From NCBI GenBank assembly GCA_030705725.1, contig JAUZPW010000009.1, forward strand, positions 1 through 15,726: DNA of 15,726 nucleotides, written 5' to 3'. The position numbers were made by a program, and so were the translations under genes. This DNA is from Bacillota bacterium (GTDB taxonomy: Bacteria > Bacillota > Clostridia > Oscillospirales > Butyricicoccaceae). A model generated the notes under the pieces. It had not been told where the DNA came from and ran no database searches. It worked only from the letters and a program-made list of their open reading frames with translations. Positions 1 to 7,971 of the stretch are shown one piece after another; positions within the stretch are counted from its first letter, which is position 1, and each line of letters opens with the position of its first letter.

Positions 1-45
1 CGGCCCAAGAGTCAAGCGGGAGCCTTATATTCGAAACAACAATGC

Positions 46-1287
46 TCAACGTTTTTTCACTTCCACCGGAACGGTATAATCTCCGATAAGCCCGACATCG
101 GGGTTATCCTTGATCGATATATTTACGGGCGCCTGCACGGTTATTCCGTCAGACAGAGAAACTCCCCTTAAGTCGGCGACGGCCGTCAGCATATCGGGAG
201 TAATTGCATTTAATACGCTATTATGCCCCTGCAGCTTTATATCGATAGAATTTGCTTTTACATTAAAAATATATTGTGCGTTTTCTATTTGTCCAGCGAC
301 GACATCAAATTTAGATACCGTAAAGCTTTTCTTTTCAATACCGTTAAGATGTATTTTGATGCTGACGGTGTTGACTCCATCGACGTTTACAAGCCCGTTC
401 GGCATTTCAAGACGCATTGTTACAACCATTCCGTCTTCTTTGCCCGCAAGAGAAATAGCACCTAAATTTATTACGGAAGTAGAGTCAAGAACGGCCTTAT
501 TCCCGCCGATCCTTACGGTTTTCGGGGAAATATCCGCTTCGGCATATGTAGAGTTAATCCCGCCGGCAGAGATCAGGCTGACCGAGAGCGGCACTTCCCT
601 GCACGGTTTTATTGAAATGTTTAGTTTAACCGAGGGCTCCGATTTTTTAATATTCGCGGAAACTATTTCTTTTCCATCGGTTCCCACGAGCGTGTACTCG
701 TAAGCGCCGTCAACAGTCTGACTTAGCTTGGAGCTTAAATCAATGGAAACAAGCGCGTAGCTGACCTTTGCGATTTCCTCCTGCGGGCCTGTGATCGTGA
801 CCGTCTGAGGAGTGATGGTCTCTGATTCGATATAATAACCGTCCTGCGCCTTTGTAATGTCACTTAACTTTACAGGAACTGATACCGAAGAGATTTTATC
901 AACCTCAACGGTAATCGCCGCAGGAGAACGTCCGGAAACGGAAACCCCGTCAACCAAAACCGTAGGCTGATAGGTAATTGCGTACATTCCGGCAGCATCT
1001 ATCGTATCAAGGCTTGCGGTTACGTTTATTTTGTCGGGCGTGACCTGTGCTATTTTTTCGCGGCGCCCGTGAACTTTTATATTTACGGTCGTGTTTTTTA
1101 CGCTTATTACCGACAGTCCGTATCTGGACATAAGCTGTTCTTCTCCGGTTATTTTAACCTTGACATTCTTTATCTCATTGCTTTTTTCCGGGTCCTGAAC
1201 GCTGACGACATAAAACCAAAGCAGCACGGCGGCCAAAAGGCACAGCGATTTATTCAGAACGTCATATTTTTTAAGCCACACGATCAT
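46..1287 (-). CDS. cdaR: CdaR/YbbR-domain regulator of diadenylate cyclase
   Basis: Membrane-anchored extracytoplasmic protein of the YbbR family, known to bind and modulate the diadenylate cyclase CdaA. The sequence shows a short cytoplasmic start, one hydrophobic segment (about residues 12-32, with LLAAVLLWFYVVSVQ), then about 380 residues of beta-rich repeats typical of YbbR domains (recurrent P-x-x-V-x-I/V patterns such as ITPQTVTITG and ISPKTVRIGG). I place the start at 1287, not at the upstream ATG at 1305. The 1287 ATG is preceded by AAGGGG at 8 nt spacing and overlaps the cdaA stop as ATGA, whereas the 1305 ATG has no Shine-Dalgarno. The product is then 413 residues. It is translationally coupled to cdaA. 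In many Firmicutes glmM follows, but only 45 bases remain before the window edge and they hold no visible start. Confidence 0.92.
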   Translation of the reverse strand: MIVWLKKYDVLNKSLCLLAAVLLWFYVVSVQDPEKSNEIKNVKVKITGEEQLMSRYGLSVISVKNTTVNIKVHGRREKIAQVTPDKINVTASLDTIDAAGMYAITYQPTVLVDGVSVSGRSPAAITVEVDKISSVSVPVKLSDITKAQDGYYIESETITPQTVTITGPQEEIAKVSYALVSIDLSSKLSQTVDGAYEYTLVGTDGKEIVSANIKKSEPSVKLNISIKPCREVPLSVSLISAGGINSTYAEADISPKTVRIGGNKAVLDSTSVINLGAISLAGKEDGMVVTMRLEMPNGLVNVDGVNTVSIKIHLNGIEKKSFTVSKFDVVAGQIENAQYIFNVKANSIDIKLQGHNSVLNAITPDMLTAVADLRGVSLSDGITVQAPVNISIKDNPDVGLIGDYTVPVEVKKR

Positions 1288-2126
1288 TGGCTTTTCCCCT
1301 TCCATGCAGAGAAGATGCCCTTAGATTTAGTATTTTCATTCGGCGTCGGTATAAATTCCTTCATCAGCAATTTCTCCAGAGTTTCAGGCGCGAGGTGACG
1401 CTTAAGCATGCCTCCGGACGCAACCGAGATGGCTCCGGTTTCCTCGGATACTACAACGCAGAGCGCGTCGCTGCGTTCGCTGATTCCGACGGCCGCGCGG
1501 TGCCTTGTTCCAAGTTCGCGGCTTAAGTTCGGGTTTTCCGAAAGCGGAAGCACGCACCCCGCCGAAATTATTCTGGCGTCTCTTATAATCATAGCGCCAT
1601 CGTGGAGCGGCGCCTTAGGATAAAACACGTTTTTAACAAGCTCAGAGCTGATTTCGGCGTCTACAAGCGTTCCGGTCTTGATTATGTCGCCAAGCTTGTC
1701 GTTTCGCTCAAAAACAATAAGCGCGCCGATTTTTGACCATGACATGGAACTCGCGGCTTCAACCGTCTGAAATATGCTTCTTTGAATTTCATTTGTATCG
1801 GCGTCCCTGTAAAAGATCGTGGACAGGCGGTTTTTTCCGACCTGCTCAAGCATTTTTCTGAGCTCGGGCTGAAAAACTATTATGATGGCAAGAAAACCGA
1901 GCTGCATCAGATTTTTTAATATAAAATTAATTACGTTTAGGTTGAGCCACTCCGAAAGCTGCATTACGATAAGAAGGAAAACGATTCCCTTCAGAAGGCG
2001 TTCTGCGCTTGTATCGCGAATAAGTTTTACAACGCGGTATAACAGATAAGCCACTGTAAGAATGTCGACAACATCCCAAACGGTGGCAAGTTTTAAGTAT
2101 TGCATAATAAAATTGAGTAAATCCAT
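1284..2126 (-). CDS. cdaA: Diadenylate cyclase CdaA (c-di-AMP synthase)
   Basis: Condenses two ATP to cyclic di-AMP, a messenger controlling potassium and osmolyte uptake and cell-wall homeostasis. The 280-residue product has three N-terminal membrane helices (about residues 12-33, 43-63 and 65-86), a short linker and a cytoplasmic DAC domain. Both DAC signatures are present: DGA at 176-178 (in PLHDGAMIIRD) and RHR at 208-210 (in GTRHRAAVGISE). The length matches the roughly 273-residue Bacillus CdaA. The frame is open further upstream to 2195, but the ATG at 2126 has AAAGGTG just ahead of it and gives the normal family N-terminus, so I start there. The stop overlaps the start of cdaR by 4 nt. 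Confidence 0.95.
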   Translation of the reverse strand: MDLLNFIMQYLKLATVWDVVDILTVAYLLYRVVKLIRDTSAERLLKGIVFLLIVMQLSEWLNLNVINFILKNLMQLGFLAIIIVFQPELRKMLEQVGKNRLSTIFYRDADTNEIQRSIFQTVEAASSMSWSKIGALIVFERNDKLGDIIKTGTLVDAEISSELVKNVFYPKAPLHDGAMIIRDARIISAGCVLPLSENPNLSRELGTRHRAAVGISERSDALCVVVSEETGAISVASGGMLKRHLAPETLEKLLMKEFIPTPNENTKSKGIFSAWKGKSQ

Positions 2127-2156
2127 TAACCGCACCTTTTTATTATTATTTAAACT

Positions 2157-2184
2157 ATAATAACATAAAAATGCGGTCCTTGAA
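2157..2184 (-). promoter_or_regulatory. Candidate sigma-A promoter for cdaA (extended -10)
   Basis: On the minus strand a TGT-TATTAT extended -10 lies at 2165-2157, about 30 nt before the cdaA start. A poor -35 (TTCAAG, 2184-2179) sits 16 nt upstream. The extended -10 is the main support. No clear terminator separates this from the cysteine desulfurase gene upstream, so read-through is also possible. Confidence 0.35.
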
Positions 2185-2207
2185 CAGTGGAACAATTAAA
2201 AATTTTG

Positions 2208-3356
2208 TTAATTCTTTTTACCAAAAAGGAATTTTTTTATTTCAATAAGGAATTTTTCGGCCTCACCGATCGTATTGAAATACGAAAAGCTTACCCGCAC
2301 CGTACCGGTTCCGAACGTTCCTGCGTTTTTGTGAGCATACGGCGCGCAATGCAGCCCGGCTCTTACGCAGATGCCGCTTTTCGAGAGGGCATCCGCGATT
2401 TCTTCGCAGCTTTTTCTGGCGCGGAAGGACAAAACGCCGGTCTGGTGAACCGCGGCATCCGCTGCGAAAAGCTCGACTCCTGGTATAACGGAAAGCCCTT
2501 CTTTTACATATTTAAGCAAATTTTGCTCATGCGCCCTGATTGCTTCCATACCCGTTTTCTTTACGAATCTGATGCCCTCTGTAAGCCCCGCGATACCGGG
2601 TACGTTCATTGTGCCGCTTTCAAAACGGTCAGGAAGAAACGTTGGCTGCCTTAAATCATTTGAAACGCTGCCGGTCCCGCCTTCGATTATGGTTTTATGC
2701 TTCTTGTCCTTAAGGCAGATCAATATGCCCGTTCCCTGCGGCCCGTAAAGCCCTTTATGTCCGGGCATGCATATGTATTCGCAGGCAGTGAGCCTTTCAT
2801 AATCGATGGGCAGAATGCCCGCGGACTGAGCCGCGTCCAGTACCATCCCTATACCGTTCTGTTCACAGACCTCGTTTAACTCATATATGGGGAGCATATA
2901 TCCGAATACGTTTGAAACGTGGTTAACGATAAAATATTTTGTCTGTCCTGTGATCCTTGAAGCGAAGGCTCTTACCATTTCCTGAGGCTTAAATAAAGGG
3001 GCGTCCGCAACGGAATAAGTTATAATGCCGTTTTCTGCCATAGCCTCTATAGGCCTTGCCACGGAATTGTGCTCGTAGCCTGAAATTACGCAGTGCCCGC
3101 CGTCTGCCATTACGCCCTTTATTGCGAGATTCAGCGCATGCGTCGTGTTATGGGTAAAGATTATCCTTTCAGGTTCGGATAAATGAAAAAAACGCGCCGC
3201 CTCTTCCCTGCAGGAATATACGATTTCGGCGGCTTTCATGGATGGCGGGTAACTTCCCCGCCCCGGGTTAGCGGCGGACTTTATAGCGTCTGAAAAGGCC
3301 TTGTAAACCTTATCCGGTTTTCTGAGGCTGGTGGCGGCATTATCAAAATATATCAT
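2208..3356 (-). CDS. Cysteine desulfurase, class V aminotransferase fold (EF2568-like)
   Basis: PLP enzyme expected to remove sulfur (or selenium from selenocysteine) from the amino acid and hold it as a Cys persulfide. The start at 3356 (MIYFDNAATS) has AGGGAG 8 nt upstream and gives 382 residues, a normal length. Visible landmarks: the N-terminal YFDNAATS motif, the PLP pocket D174/Q177 (VLDAAQSAG), the Schiff-base Lys201 in GHKGLYGPQGTG, and the catalytic Cys337 in RAGLHCAPYAH. It resembles the subfamily named after Enterococcus EF2568, often found with selenium-related genes, more than the housekeeping IscS/NifS type. The start codon overlaps the stop of the DUF3343 gene (ATGA), so the two are translationally coupled and probably act together. 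I cannot tell from sequence whether sulfur or selenium is the true cargo. Confidence 0.9.
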   Translation of the reverse strand: MIYFDNAATSLRKPDKVYKAFSDAIKSAANPGRGSYPPSMKAAEIVYSCREEAARFFHLSEPERIIFTHNTTHALNLAIKGVMADGGHCVISGYEHNSVARPIEAMAENGIITYSVADAPLFKPQEMVRAFASRITGQTKYFIVNHVSNVFGYMLPIYELNEVCEQNGIGMVLDAAQSAGILPIDYERLTACEYICMPGHKGLYGPQGTGILICLKDKKHKTIIEGGTGSVSNDLRQPTFLPDRFESGTMNVPGIAGLTEGIRFVKKTGMEAIRAHEQNLLKYVKEGLSVIPGVELFAADAAVHQTGVLSFRARKSCEEIADALSKSGICVRAGLHCAPYAHKNAGTFGTGTVRVSFSYFNTIGEAEKFLIEIKKFLFGKKN

Positions 3357-3607
3357 TCGGTACGCTCCCTGTATGTTCCGTCTGTTGAGCAAACATAAAC
3401 CTTAAATTTGAGTAATTCAACGTCTTTTAATATTTCCAATGCTCTATGCAAAAAATGTTCCTTAATAGTAACCGAATAACCGCAGGAGCTTTCATTGATT
3501 TCTCTCGGAGGACGGCCGATCAAAGTACTTATGCCGTTTTTTTCCAGAAGCTTAGAAGCTCTTTGAGCATGAGTCAGCGATTTAAACAATAAAAGGCAGC
3601 CGCACAT
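3353..3607 (-). CDS. DUF3343 putative Se/S carrier protein
   Basis: Small protein of 84 residues from the start I prefer (3607, MCGCLLLFKS). Another ATG lies at 3619, but the GAAGGG Shine-Dalgarno directly abuts it, while 3607 lies 12 nt beyond that SD and gives the usual DUF3343 N-terminus (short beta strand, then FKSLTHA). The family is annotated as putative Se/S carrier-like. The conserved Cys-Gly pair is seen at Cys42-Gly43 in NESSCGYSV and is the likely chalcogen-accepting residue. Further cysteines sit at 2, 4 and near the C-terminus (VYVCST). The 4-nt overlap with the downstream cysteine desulfurase gene supports a donor-carrier pair. The function is inferred from family and context and is not shown directly. 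Confidence 0.8.
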   Translation of the reverse strand: MCGCLLLFKSLTHAQRASKLLEKNGISTLIGRPPREINESSCGYSVTIKEHFLHRALEILKDVELLKFKVYVCSTDGTYRERTE

Positions 3608-3679
3608 ATCTAAACACATCCCTTCGGTTTAGTATATGCAAGCCGCCGTCTATAGGTTTAATTTTAGTATTTTAGTCTT

Positions 3680-4147
3680 TTATTTTAACAAGCAAACCGC
3701 GTGCGCCGCAATGCCGTCGCCGTTTCCGGTAAACCCCAGGCCTTCCTCGGTCGTGGCTTTAACGCTCACGCAGCCGACGTCGATATCAAGAGACGAGGCA
3801 ATATTTTGCCGCATCAAAAGGATAAAAGGCGCAAGCTTCGGCTTTTCGCAGATAATCGTAGCGTCGATATTTTCAACAGCGAAACCGGCTTTTGCGACGA
3901 TCTCTCCTGTTTTTTTAAGTAAAATCAGGCTGTTTATTCCCTCATACGCAGGATCCTTATCCGGGAAATGCGAACCTATATCGCCGCAGCAGCATGCGCC
4001 CAAAAGGGCGTCCATCACCGCGTGCGTAAGCACATCGGCGTCGCTGTGCCCAAGAAGGCCCTTTGCGAAGTCTATTTCCACCCCGCCCAAAACAAGCTTT
4101 CTGCCGCCTATTAGCCTGTGCACGTCGTAGCCGTGTCCTATGCGCAT
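3680..4147 (-). CDS. ispF: 2-C-methyl-D-erythritol 2,4-cyclodiphosphate synthase
   Basis: Fifth step of the MEP isoprenoid pathway, cyclising CDP-ME 2-phosphate to MEcPP with release of CMP. The 155-residue product has normal length and all landmarks: the metal ligands Asp8 and His10 in RIGHGYDVHRL and His42, the LGHSDADVL motif at 32-40, DIGSHFPD at 56-63, and the C-terminal KATTEEGLGFTG at 130-141. It lies 19 nt downstream of ispD, the usual bacterial ispDF pairing, and is probably cotranscribed with it. No terminator is seen between ispF and the DUF3343 gene, so transcription may continue into that pair. Confidence 0.97.
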   Translation of the reverse strand: MRIGHGYDVHRLIGGRKLVLGGVEIDFAKGLLGHSDADVLTHAVMDALLGACCCGDIGSHFPDKDPAYEGINSLILLKKTGEIVAKAGFAVENIDATIICEKPKLAPFILLMRQNIASSLDIDVGCVSVKATTEEGLGFTGNGDGIAAHAVCLLK

Positions 4148-4166
4148 TTCAACCAGTCCTTTTTAT

Positions 4167-4895
4167 TCAGTCTTCCCTGCCCTGCAAAAAGGCTTCCGCT
4201 GCCAAAAGGTCCTCGGGAGTGGTTATTTTTATGTTTTGATACGAGCCTTGAACAAGATGCACCGGCATATTAAGAAGCTCGACGGCCTCGCAGTCGTCGG
4301 TTATAGCGTGGTTTTCACGCAGCGCGCCCGTAAGCGCCGCCTTTATCAGTTCAATATCGAAAACCTGCGGCGTCTGGATGGCTTTCAGCTTATCCCGGGA
4401 AACCGTGCGCAAAATTATATCTCCTGACGCTTCCTTTATAGTATCCTTCAGCGAAACGGCGGGCGCCGCCGCGGAATATTTAGACGCGCAGACTATCGTG
4501 TTTTCGATTATATCCGGGGTGACGAGCGGGCGGGCCCCGTCGTGTATCGCGACGAGCTTTGCGCCCTGCCGGACCTCCATAAGGCCGGAGAGCACCGACT
4601 CGGAGCGAACAGCGCCGCCTTTTACGACCTTTGTCACTTTTTTGATTTCATAATCGGCGCAGAGGTGGGAAAACTCAACAATATCCTCCTCGCGCGAAAC
4701 GATAATGATTTCATCGATCAGCGGGCATGCTTCAAAGGCAAGAAGAGTATGTACAATGACGGGCGTTCCCGAAATCTCGCATAGCAGCTTATTTTCGCCG
4801 CCCATACGCCTCGAGCTGCCCGCCGCCGGAATAACGGCGGAGGCTGTTAAATCGCCGTTATGCAATTTATTCAATATCCTGCCGACAATAGTCAT
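4167..4895 (-). CDS. ispD: 2-C-methyl-D-erythritol 4-phosphate cytidylyltransferase
   Basis: Third step of the MEP pathway, joining MEP and CTP to give CDP-ME. The 242-residue product carries the nucleotide-binding loop IPAAGSSRRMGG (22-33) with Lys36, IHDGARPLV in mid-protein, and IQTPQVFD, TDDCEAVE and KITTPEDLLAAEAF toward the C-terminus. The ATG at 4895 is preceded by GGGAGG at good spacing. This gives about 15 more N-terminal residues than most IspD proteins; no ATG lies between the start and the nucleotide-binding loop. carD and its terminator lie upstream, so ispD should have its own promoter in 4896-4971, where I find no convincing match. Confidence 0.96.
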   Translation of the reverse strand: MTIVGRILNKLHNGDLTASAVIPAAGSSRRMGGENKLLCEISGTPVIVHTLLAFEACPLIDEIIIVSREEDIVEFSHLCADYEIKKVTKVVKGGAVRSESVLSGLMEVRQGAKLVAIHDGARPLVTPDIIENTIVCASKYSAAAPAVSLKDTIKEASGDIILRTVSRDKLKAIQTPQVFDIELIKAALTGALRENHAITDDCEAVELLNMPVHLVQGSYQNIKITTPEDLLAAEAFLQGRED

Positions 4896-4968
4896 ATCCT
4901 AACCTCCCAAGCTTTGTCCGTTTATTCGTATATATGATTATTTCGGGCTCAATTATGCTTTTTAACAG

Positions 4969-4990
4969 AAAAAAGCCCCTTGTGGGCTTT
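4969..4990 (-). terminator. Rho-independent terminator of carD
   Basis: On the minus strand AAAGCCC (4990-4984), a 5-nt loop and GGGCTTT (4978-4972) form a 7-bp stem continuing into a run of six T (4974-4969). It lies 18 nt after the carD stop codon and ends the carD transcript. Confidence 0.8.
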
Positions 4991-5007
4991 AAGCGTTTAA
5001 CTTTTTT

Positions 5008-5484
5008 TCAGGAAACAGATTTATTAAGCACCGCTTCGACCTCGTCATAGGTGCAGCTTGCGGCGAGCGCCATTTCGGAGATAAAAATCTGCTTTGCGGA
5101 AGTCAGCATTTTTCTTTCCCCGGTGGAAAGTCCCCTTTCGCGCTCGCGGAAGATAAGGCTTTTAACCACCTTCGCGACCTCCATCAGATCGCCGCTTTTT
5201 ATGCGGAGCATATTTTCACGGTAACGCCTGTTCCAGTTTGGGGTTGAATCGATTTCGATTTCAGGAAGAGAAGACATAACCTGATCGGCCTCGGCCTTTT
5301 TTATGATCGGCCTGACGCCTATATCGTCGCATGAAAGTATAGGAATCATAACCATCATGTTGTTGACGGACATTTTCAGAACATAATACTGGCGCTCTAC
5401 ACCGTTAACCTTCTGGTCAACGATGTCCTCGACTACACCTGCGCCGTGCATCGGATGAACAATTTTATCGCCGATAACATACAT
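5008..5484 (-). CDS. carD: CarD-family RNA polymerase-binding regulator
   Basis: CarD/CdnL proteins bind the RNA polymerase beta subunit through an N-terminal Tudor-like domain, shared with Mfd/TRCF, and stabilise open complexes, notably at rRNA promoters. The 158-residue product begins with the family signature YVIGDKIVHPMHGAGVVEDI, followed by the beta-barrel (RQYYVLKM, MMVMIPI). A helical C-terminal domain carries TPNWNRRYRENMLRIKSGD and GLSTGERKMLTSAKQIF. Length fits the clostridial proteins. It has its own promoter and terminator and precedes ispD, a common clostridial neighbour. GGAGG lies 11 nt before the ATG. Confidence 0.93.
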   Translation of the reverse strand: MYVIGDKIVHPMHGAGVVEDIVDQKVNGVERQYYVLKMSVNNMMVMIPILSCDDIGVRPIIKKAEADQVMSSLPEIEIDSTPNWNRRYRENMLRIKSGDLMEVAKVVKSLIFRERERGLSTGERKMLTSAKQIFISEMALAASCTYDEVEAVLNKSVS

Positions 5485-5539
5485 GATTTATGCGCCCTCC
5501 AAAGACGCCAAAAAAGCGAATATACATACTACAGTTTTT

Positions 5540-5568
5540 ATTATATATCAATTATTCCAAAAATTCAA
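5540..5568 (-). promoter_or_regulatory. Sigma-A promoter of carD
   Basis: The minus strand has TTGAAT (5568-5563), a 17-nt spacer and a perfect TATAAT (5545-5540), about 55 nt before the carD start. The surroundings are very AT-rich, which also raises the chance of accidental matches. Confidence 0.6.
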
Positions 5569-5641
5569 GAAATTTATACTTTTAATATATAAATAATTAA
5601 TTATATTAAAAAAAAATTTCATTATTTGTACTAAATAAAAG

Positions 5642-5670
5642 AAAAAAGCAGGGCTTTTGTCGCCCTGCTT
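5642..5670 (-). terminator. Terminator of the oxidoreductase/acyl-CoA synthetase operon
   Basis: The minus strand reads AAGCAGGGC (5670-5662), a 7-nt loop, GCCCTGCTT (5654-5646) and a T run (to 5642). The 9-bp stem lies 37 nt after the acyl-CoA synthetase stop. It closes the seven-gene operon and insulates carD. Confidence 0.88.
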
Positions 5671-5707
5671 AAGCCATTGTATTTTGGATGAAAGCTGCCG
5701 GTTTTTG

Positions 5708-7381
5708 TTACTTTACATCATCTTTTTGTCGGATTTCGACACGCTTTATTTTACCGGAAATTGTTTTCGGAAGCTCGTCCACAAAATCTATGATTCTGGG
5801 ATATTTATATGGCGCGGTCGTTTTCTTTACATGCTCCTGAAGCTCTTTTTTAAGCGCCTCGGAAGCTTTATATCCTTTCGCGAGCACAATCGTCGCTTTT
5901 ACAATCTGTCCTCTGACGGGATCGGGAACCGCCGTTATCGCAGTCTCCAAAACCGCAGGGTGTTCGATCAGCGCGCTTTCGATTTCGAAAGGACCTATAC
6001 GGTATCCCGAGCTTTTTATTACATCGTCGTTTCTCCCGATAAACCAGAAATATCCGTCTTCATCCGTCCACGCGAGATCGCCCGTATGGTACCAGCCGTC
6101 GTGCATTGTGTCGGCGGTTTTTGCAGGATCGCCGAAATATTCTTTGACCAGCCCTACCGGATGGCCCTCGCGCATATCGACGCAGATTTCGCCTTCCTCG
6201 CCAGCTTCACATATGCGCCCCTCGCTGTCTAAAAGGCAGGTTTTGAAATGCGGGCACGGAAGCCCGGTGGAGCCCGGCTTGGGCTCTATCCAGGGAAAAG
6301 TCGCCACCAAAACGGCGGACTCAGACTGCCCGAAGCCTTCGCGCATTTTAAGCCCTGTCGCTTTATACCATTTGTTGTAAACCTCTGCGTTTAACGGCTC
6401 TCCCGCTATATATGACGCGCGTAGCGACGAAAGATCAAAGCCTGACAAATCTTCCTTGATAAAAAATCTGAAAATGGTCGGCGGAGCGCAGAAGGTCGTT
6501 ATTTTATATTTTGCGATCATATGCAAAAGATCGACCGGCTGGAACCTTGAGCCGTAATCATACACGAAAATACAGGCTTCGCAGATCCATTGACCGTAAA
6601 TTTTACCCCATGAGCACTTTGCCCAACCCGTATCGGCGACCGTCAGATGCAGATCGGTTTCCCTTAAATCCTGCCAGAATTTTGCCGTCAGTATATGGGC
6701 CAGCGGGTAATTAAAATCATGAACGACCATTTTGGGCATGCCCGTCGTTCCGGAGGTAAAATACATGAGCATAGCGTCCTGCGGCTTTGCGGCGTCATAA
6801 CCCTCCGGGCGCATAAACTCCTCAGCCGAAGAATTGACTCCGTCGGTAAAATTAAAAAAGCCGTCTCTCTCGCCAATGGTCGCCGTTATTTTAAGAATAT
6901 CGCCGCATTCTCCGCGCGCCTCTAAAACCGACGAACAGATAAGATCCTCGTTAACGCACAAAATCATCTTTACGTCGGCAGCTTTGACACGATATTTTAT
7001 ATCTTTGACAGTAAGCTGATGGGTGGCGGGAATCAAAACAGCGCCTAATTTATGCAGGGCAAGCGCGGTATACCAATATTCGTAACGCCTTTTCAATATC
7101 AGCATTACTCTGTCCCCGCGAGAGATTCCAAGCCTTCTCAGGTAATTCGCCGTTTTGCCGCTCAAGCGTTTAAGATCGGAAAAAGTGAACCGGCGCTCCT
7201 CGCCATGATCGTTGCACCACAAAAGCGCCTGTTTATCAGGACGCAGGGCTGCGAGCTCGTCGACAACATCGAAGGCGAAATTAAAGTTTTCAGGAATTTT
7301 AAGCTTAAAATTTTTATAAAAATCCTCGTATGATGAAAAATCCGTTCGACAGAATCGGTCGATTAAAGCCAACTTCAACAC
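5708..7381 (-). CDS. AMP-forming acyl-CoA synthetase (medium-chain/aryl type)
   Basis: Activates a carboxylic acid with ATP and CoA to acyl-CoA, AMP and PPi. The 557-residue ANL-superfamily protein shows the P-loop-like YFTSGTTGMPK (207-217), adenine-binding GFGQSES (349-355), YHTGDLAWTDEDGYFWFIGR (431-450) with the hinge region DDVIKSSGYRIGPFEIE, and the catalytic Lys544 in TISGKIKR. The GFGQSE motif and the N-terminus resemble the medium-chain/benzoate group rather than acetyl-CoA synthetase, so branched-chain or aryl acids are plausible substrates; the exact one cannot be read. The start is a GTG at 7381 with only a weak GGGA upstream; TTG at 7378 is the alternative. It is the last gene of the operon with the 2-oxoacid:ferredoxin oxidoreductase, whose product is also an acyl-CoA. 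Confidence 0.9.
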   Translation of the reverse strand: MLKLALIDRFCRTDFSSYEDFYKNFKLKIPENFNFAFDVVDELAALRPDKQALLWCNDHGEERRFTFSDLKRLSGKTANYLRRLGISRGDRVMLILKRRYEYWYTALALHKLGAVLIPATHQLTVKDIKYRVKAADVKMILCVNEDLICSSVLEARGECGDILKITATIGERDGFFNFTDGVNSSAEEFMRPEGYDAAKPQDAMLMYFTSGTTGMPKMVVHDFNYPLAHILTAKFWQDLRETDLHLTVADTGWAKCSWGKIYGQWICEACIFVYDYGSRFQPVDLLHMIAKYKITTFCAPPTIFRFFIKEDLSGFDLSSLRASYIAGEPLNAEVYNKWYKATGLKMREGFGQSESAVLVATFPWIEPKPGSTGLPCPHFKTCLLDSEGRICEAGEEGEICVDMREGHPVGLVKEYFGDPAKTADTMHDGWYHTGDLAWTDEDGYFWFIGRNDDVIKSSGYRIGPFEIESALIEHPAVLETAITAVPDPVRGQIVKATIVLAKGYKASEALKKELQEHVKKTTAPYKYPRIIDFVDELPKTISGKIKRVEIRQKDDVK

Positions 7382-7397
7382 CGCTTTCCCGTGACTT

Positions 7398-7952
7398 CTA
7401 AATAACTATGACAAGTATTTTGGCCGGCTTATTCCCATTAGCCTTCATTCCGTGAGGAAAATGTGAATCGAAATATATTGAATCGCCTTCGTTTATAGTA
7501 AGCTCATGCTTGTCGATCATGATCTTAAACGAACCCTCGAGGCAGTAATGGTATTCATGCCCGGGGTGTTTGTTGAGATAATACGGAGCATCCGCTTCGT
7601 CAACGGGTACCGTCACAAGCAGCGGTTCTATTTTTCTTCCGGCGAAGCTGTACGCCAGATTCTGATACTTGTATGCCTCGTTGCGCTCCACCGTTATGCC
7701 CCTGTCTTTTCGGACCAGCGAATAGATATGAAGCTTTGCGGAACCGCCCGTCAGAAGCTCGGTCATGCTGACTTTCAGTATTCCTGAAACGTCGTAAAGG
7801 ATGCTCACAGGTATTTCGGCGTTCCCGGATTCGTATTTTTCATACTCCCCCGCCTGCATACCGATTTTTTCTGCAAGCTCTTCTATGCTCATCTCGCTTA
7901 TTTCGCGGATTGCTTTGAGACGTTCGGCGATTTCACGATTTGCAACGGACAT
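7398..7952 (-). CDS. XRE-family regulator with C-terminal cupin domain
   Basis: DNA-binding transcription factor of 184 residues. An N-terminal XRE helix-turn-helix (about 8-66: AIREISEMSIEELAEKIGM, then YEKYESGNAEIPVSILYDVS) is joined to a cupin_2 domain (about 110-184) with candidate metal or ligand residues His132, Glu133 and His135 (GHEYHYCLEG) and His164/His167 (SHFPHGM). Such regulators usually sense a small molecule in the cupin. The ATG at 7952 has AAAGGG 10 nt upstream; a GTG at 7961 sits too close to that SD. It lies between the gamma subunit gene (19-nt gap) and the acyl-CoA synthetase (16-nt gap), so it probably controls this operon in response to a carboxylate, 2-oxoacid or acyl-CoA. 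That role is an inference from position. Confidence 0.88.
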   Translation of the reverse strand: MSVANREIAERLKAIREISEMSIEELAEKIGMQAGEYEKYESGNAEIPVSILYDVSGILKVSMTELLTGGSAKLHIYSLVRKDRGITVERNEAYKYQNLAYSFAGRKIEPLLVTVPVDEADAPYYLNKHPGHEYHYCLEGSFKIMIDKHELTINEGDSIYFDSHFPHGMKANGNKPAKILVIVI

Positions 7953-7971
7953 AACTGACACGCCCTTTCTG

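Noticed and set aside
1..45. GC-rich imperfect hairpin (GGCCC...GGGAGCC) after cdaR, possibly a terminator or RNA element
   Set aside because: The stem is imperfect, no T run follows on the minus strand within view, and the window ends here, so its nature cannot be judged.
110..703. 197-codon open frame on the plus strand
   Set aside because: It lies wholly antisense to cdaR, resembles no known protein, lacks a Shine-Dalgarno and matches the codon-position shadow of the real gene.
3624..3640. TATACT -10-like element before the DUF3343 gene
   Set aside because: No -35 at suitable distance, and the implied start point would fall on the Shine-Dalgarno itself; cotranscription from ispDF is the simpler view.
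4896..4971. Promoter for ispD (TTGAGC with TATACG)
   Set aside because: Spacing is 14 nt and the -10 is poor; a promoter is expected after the carD terminator, but I could not locate one with confidence.
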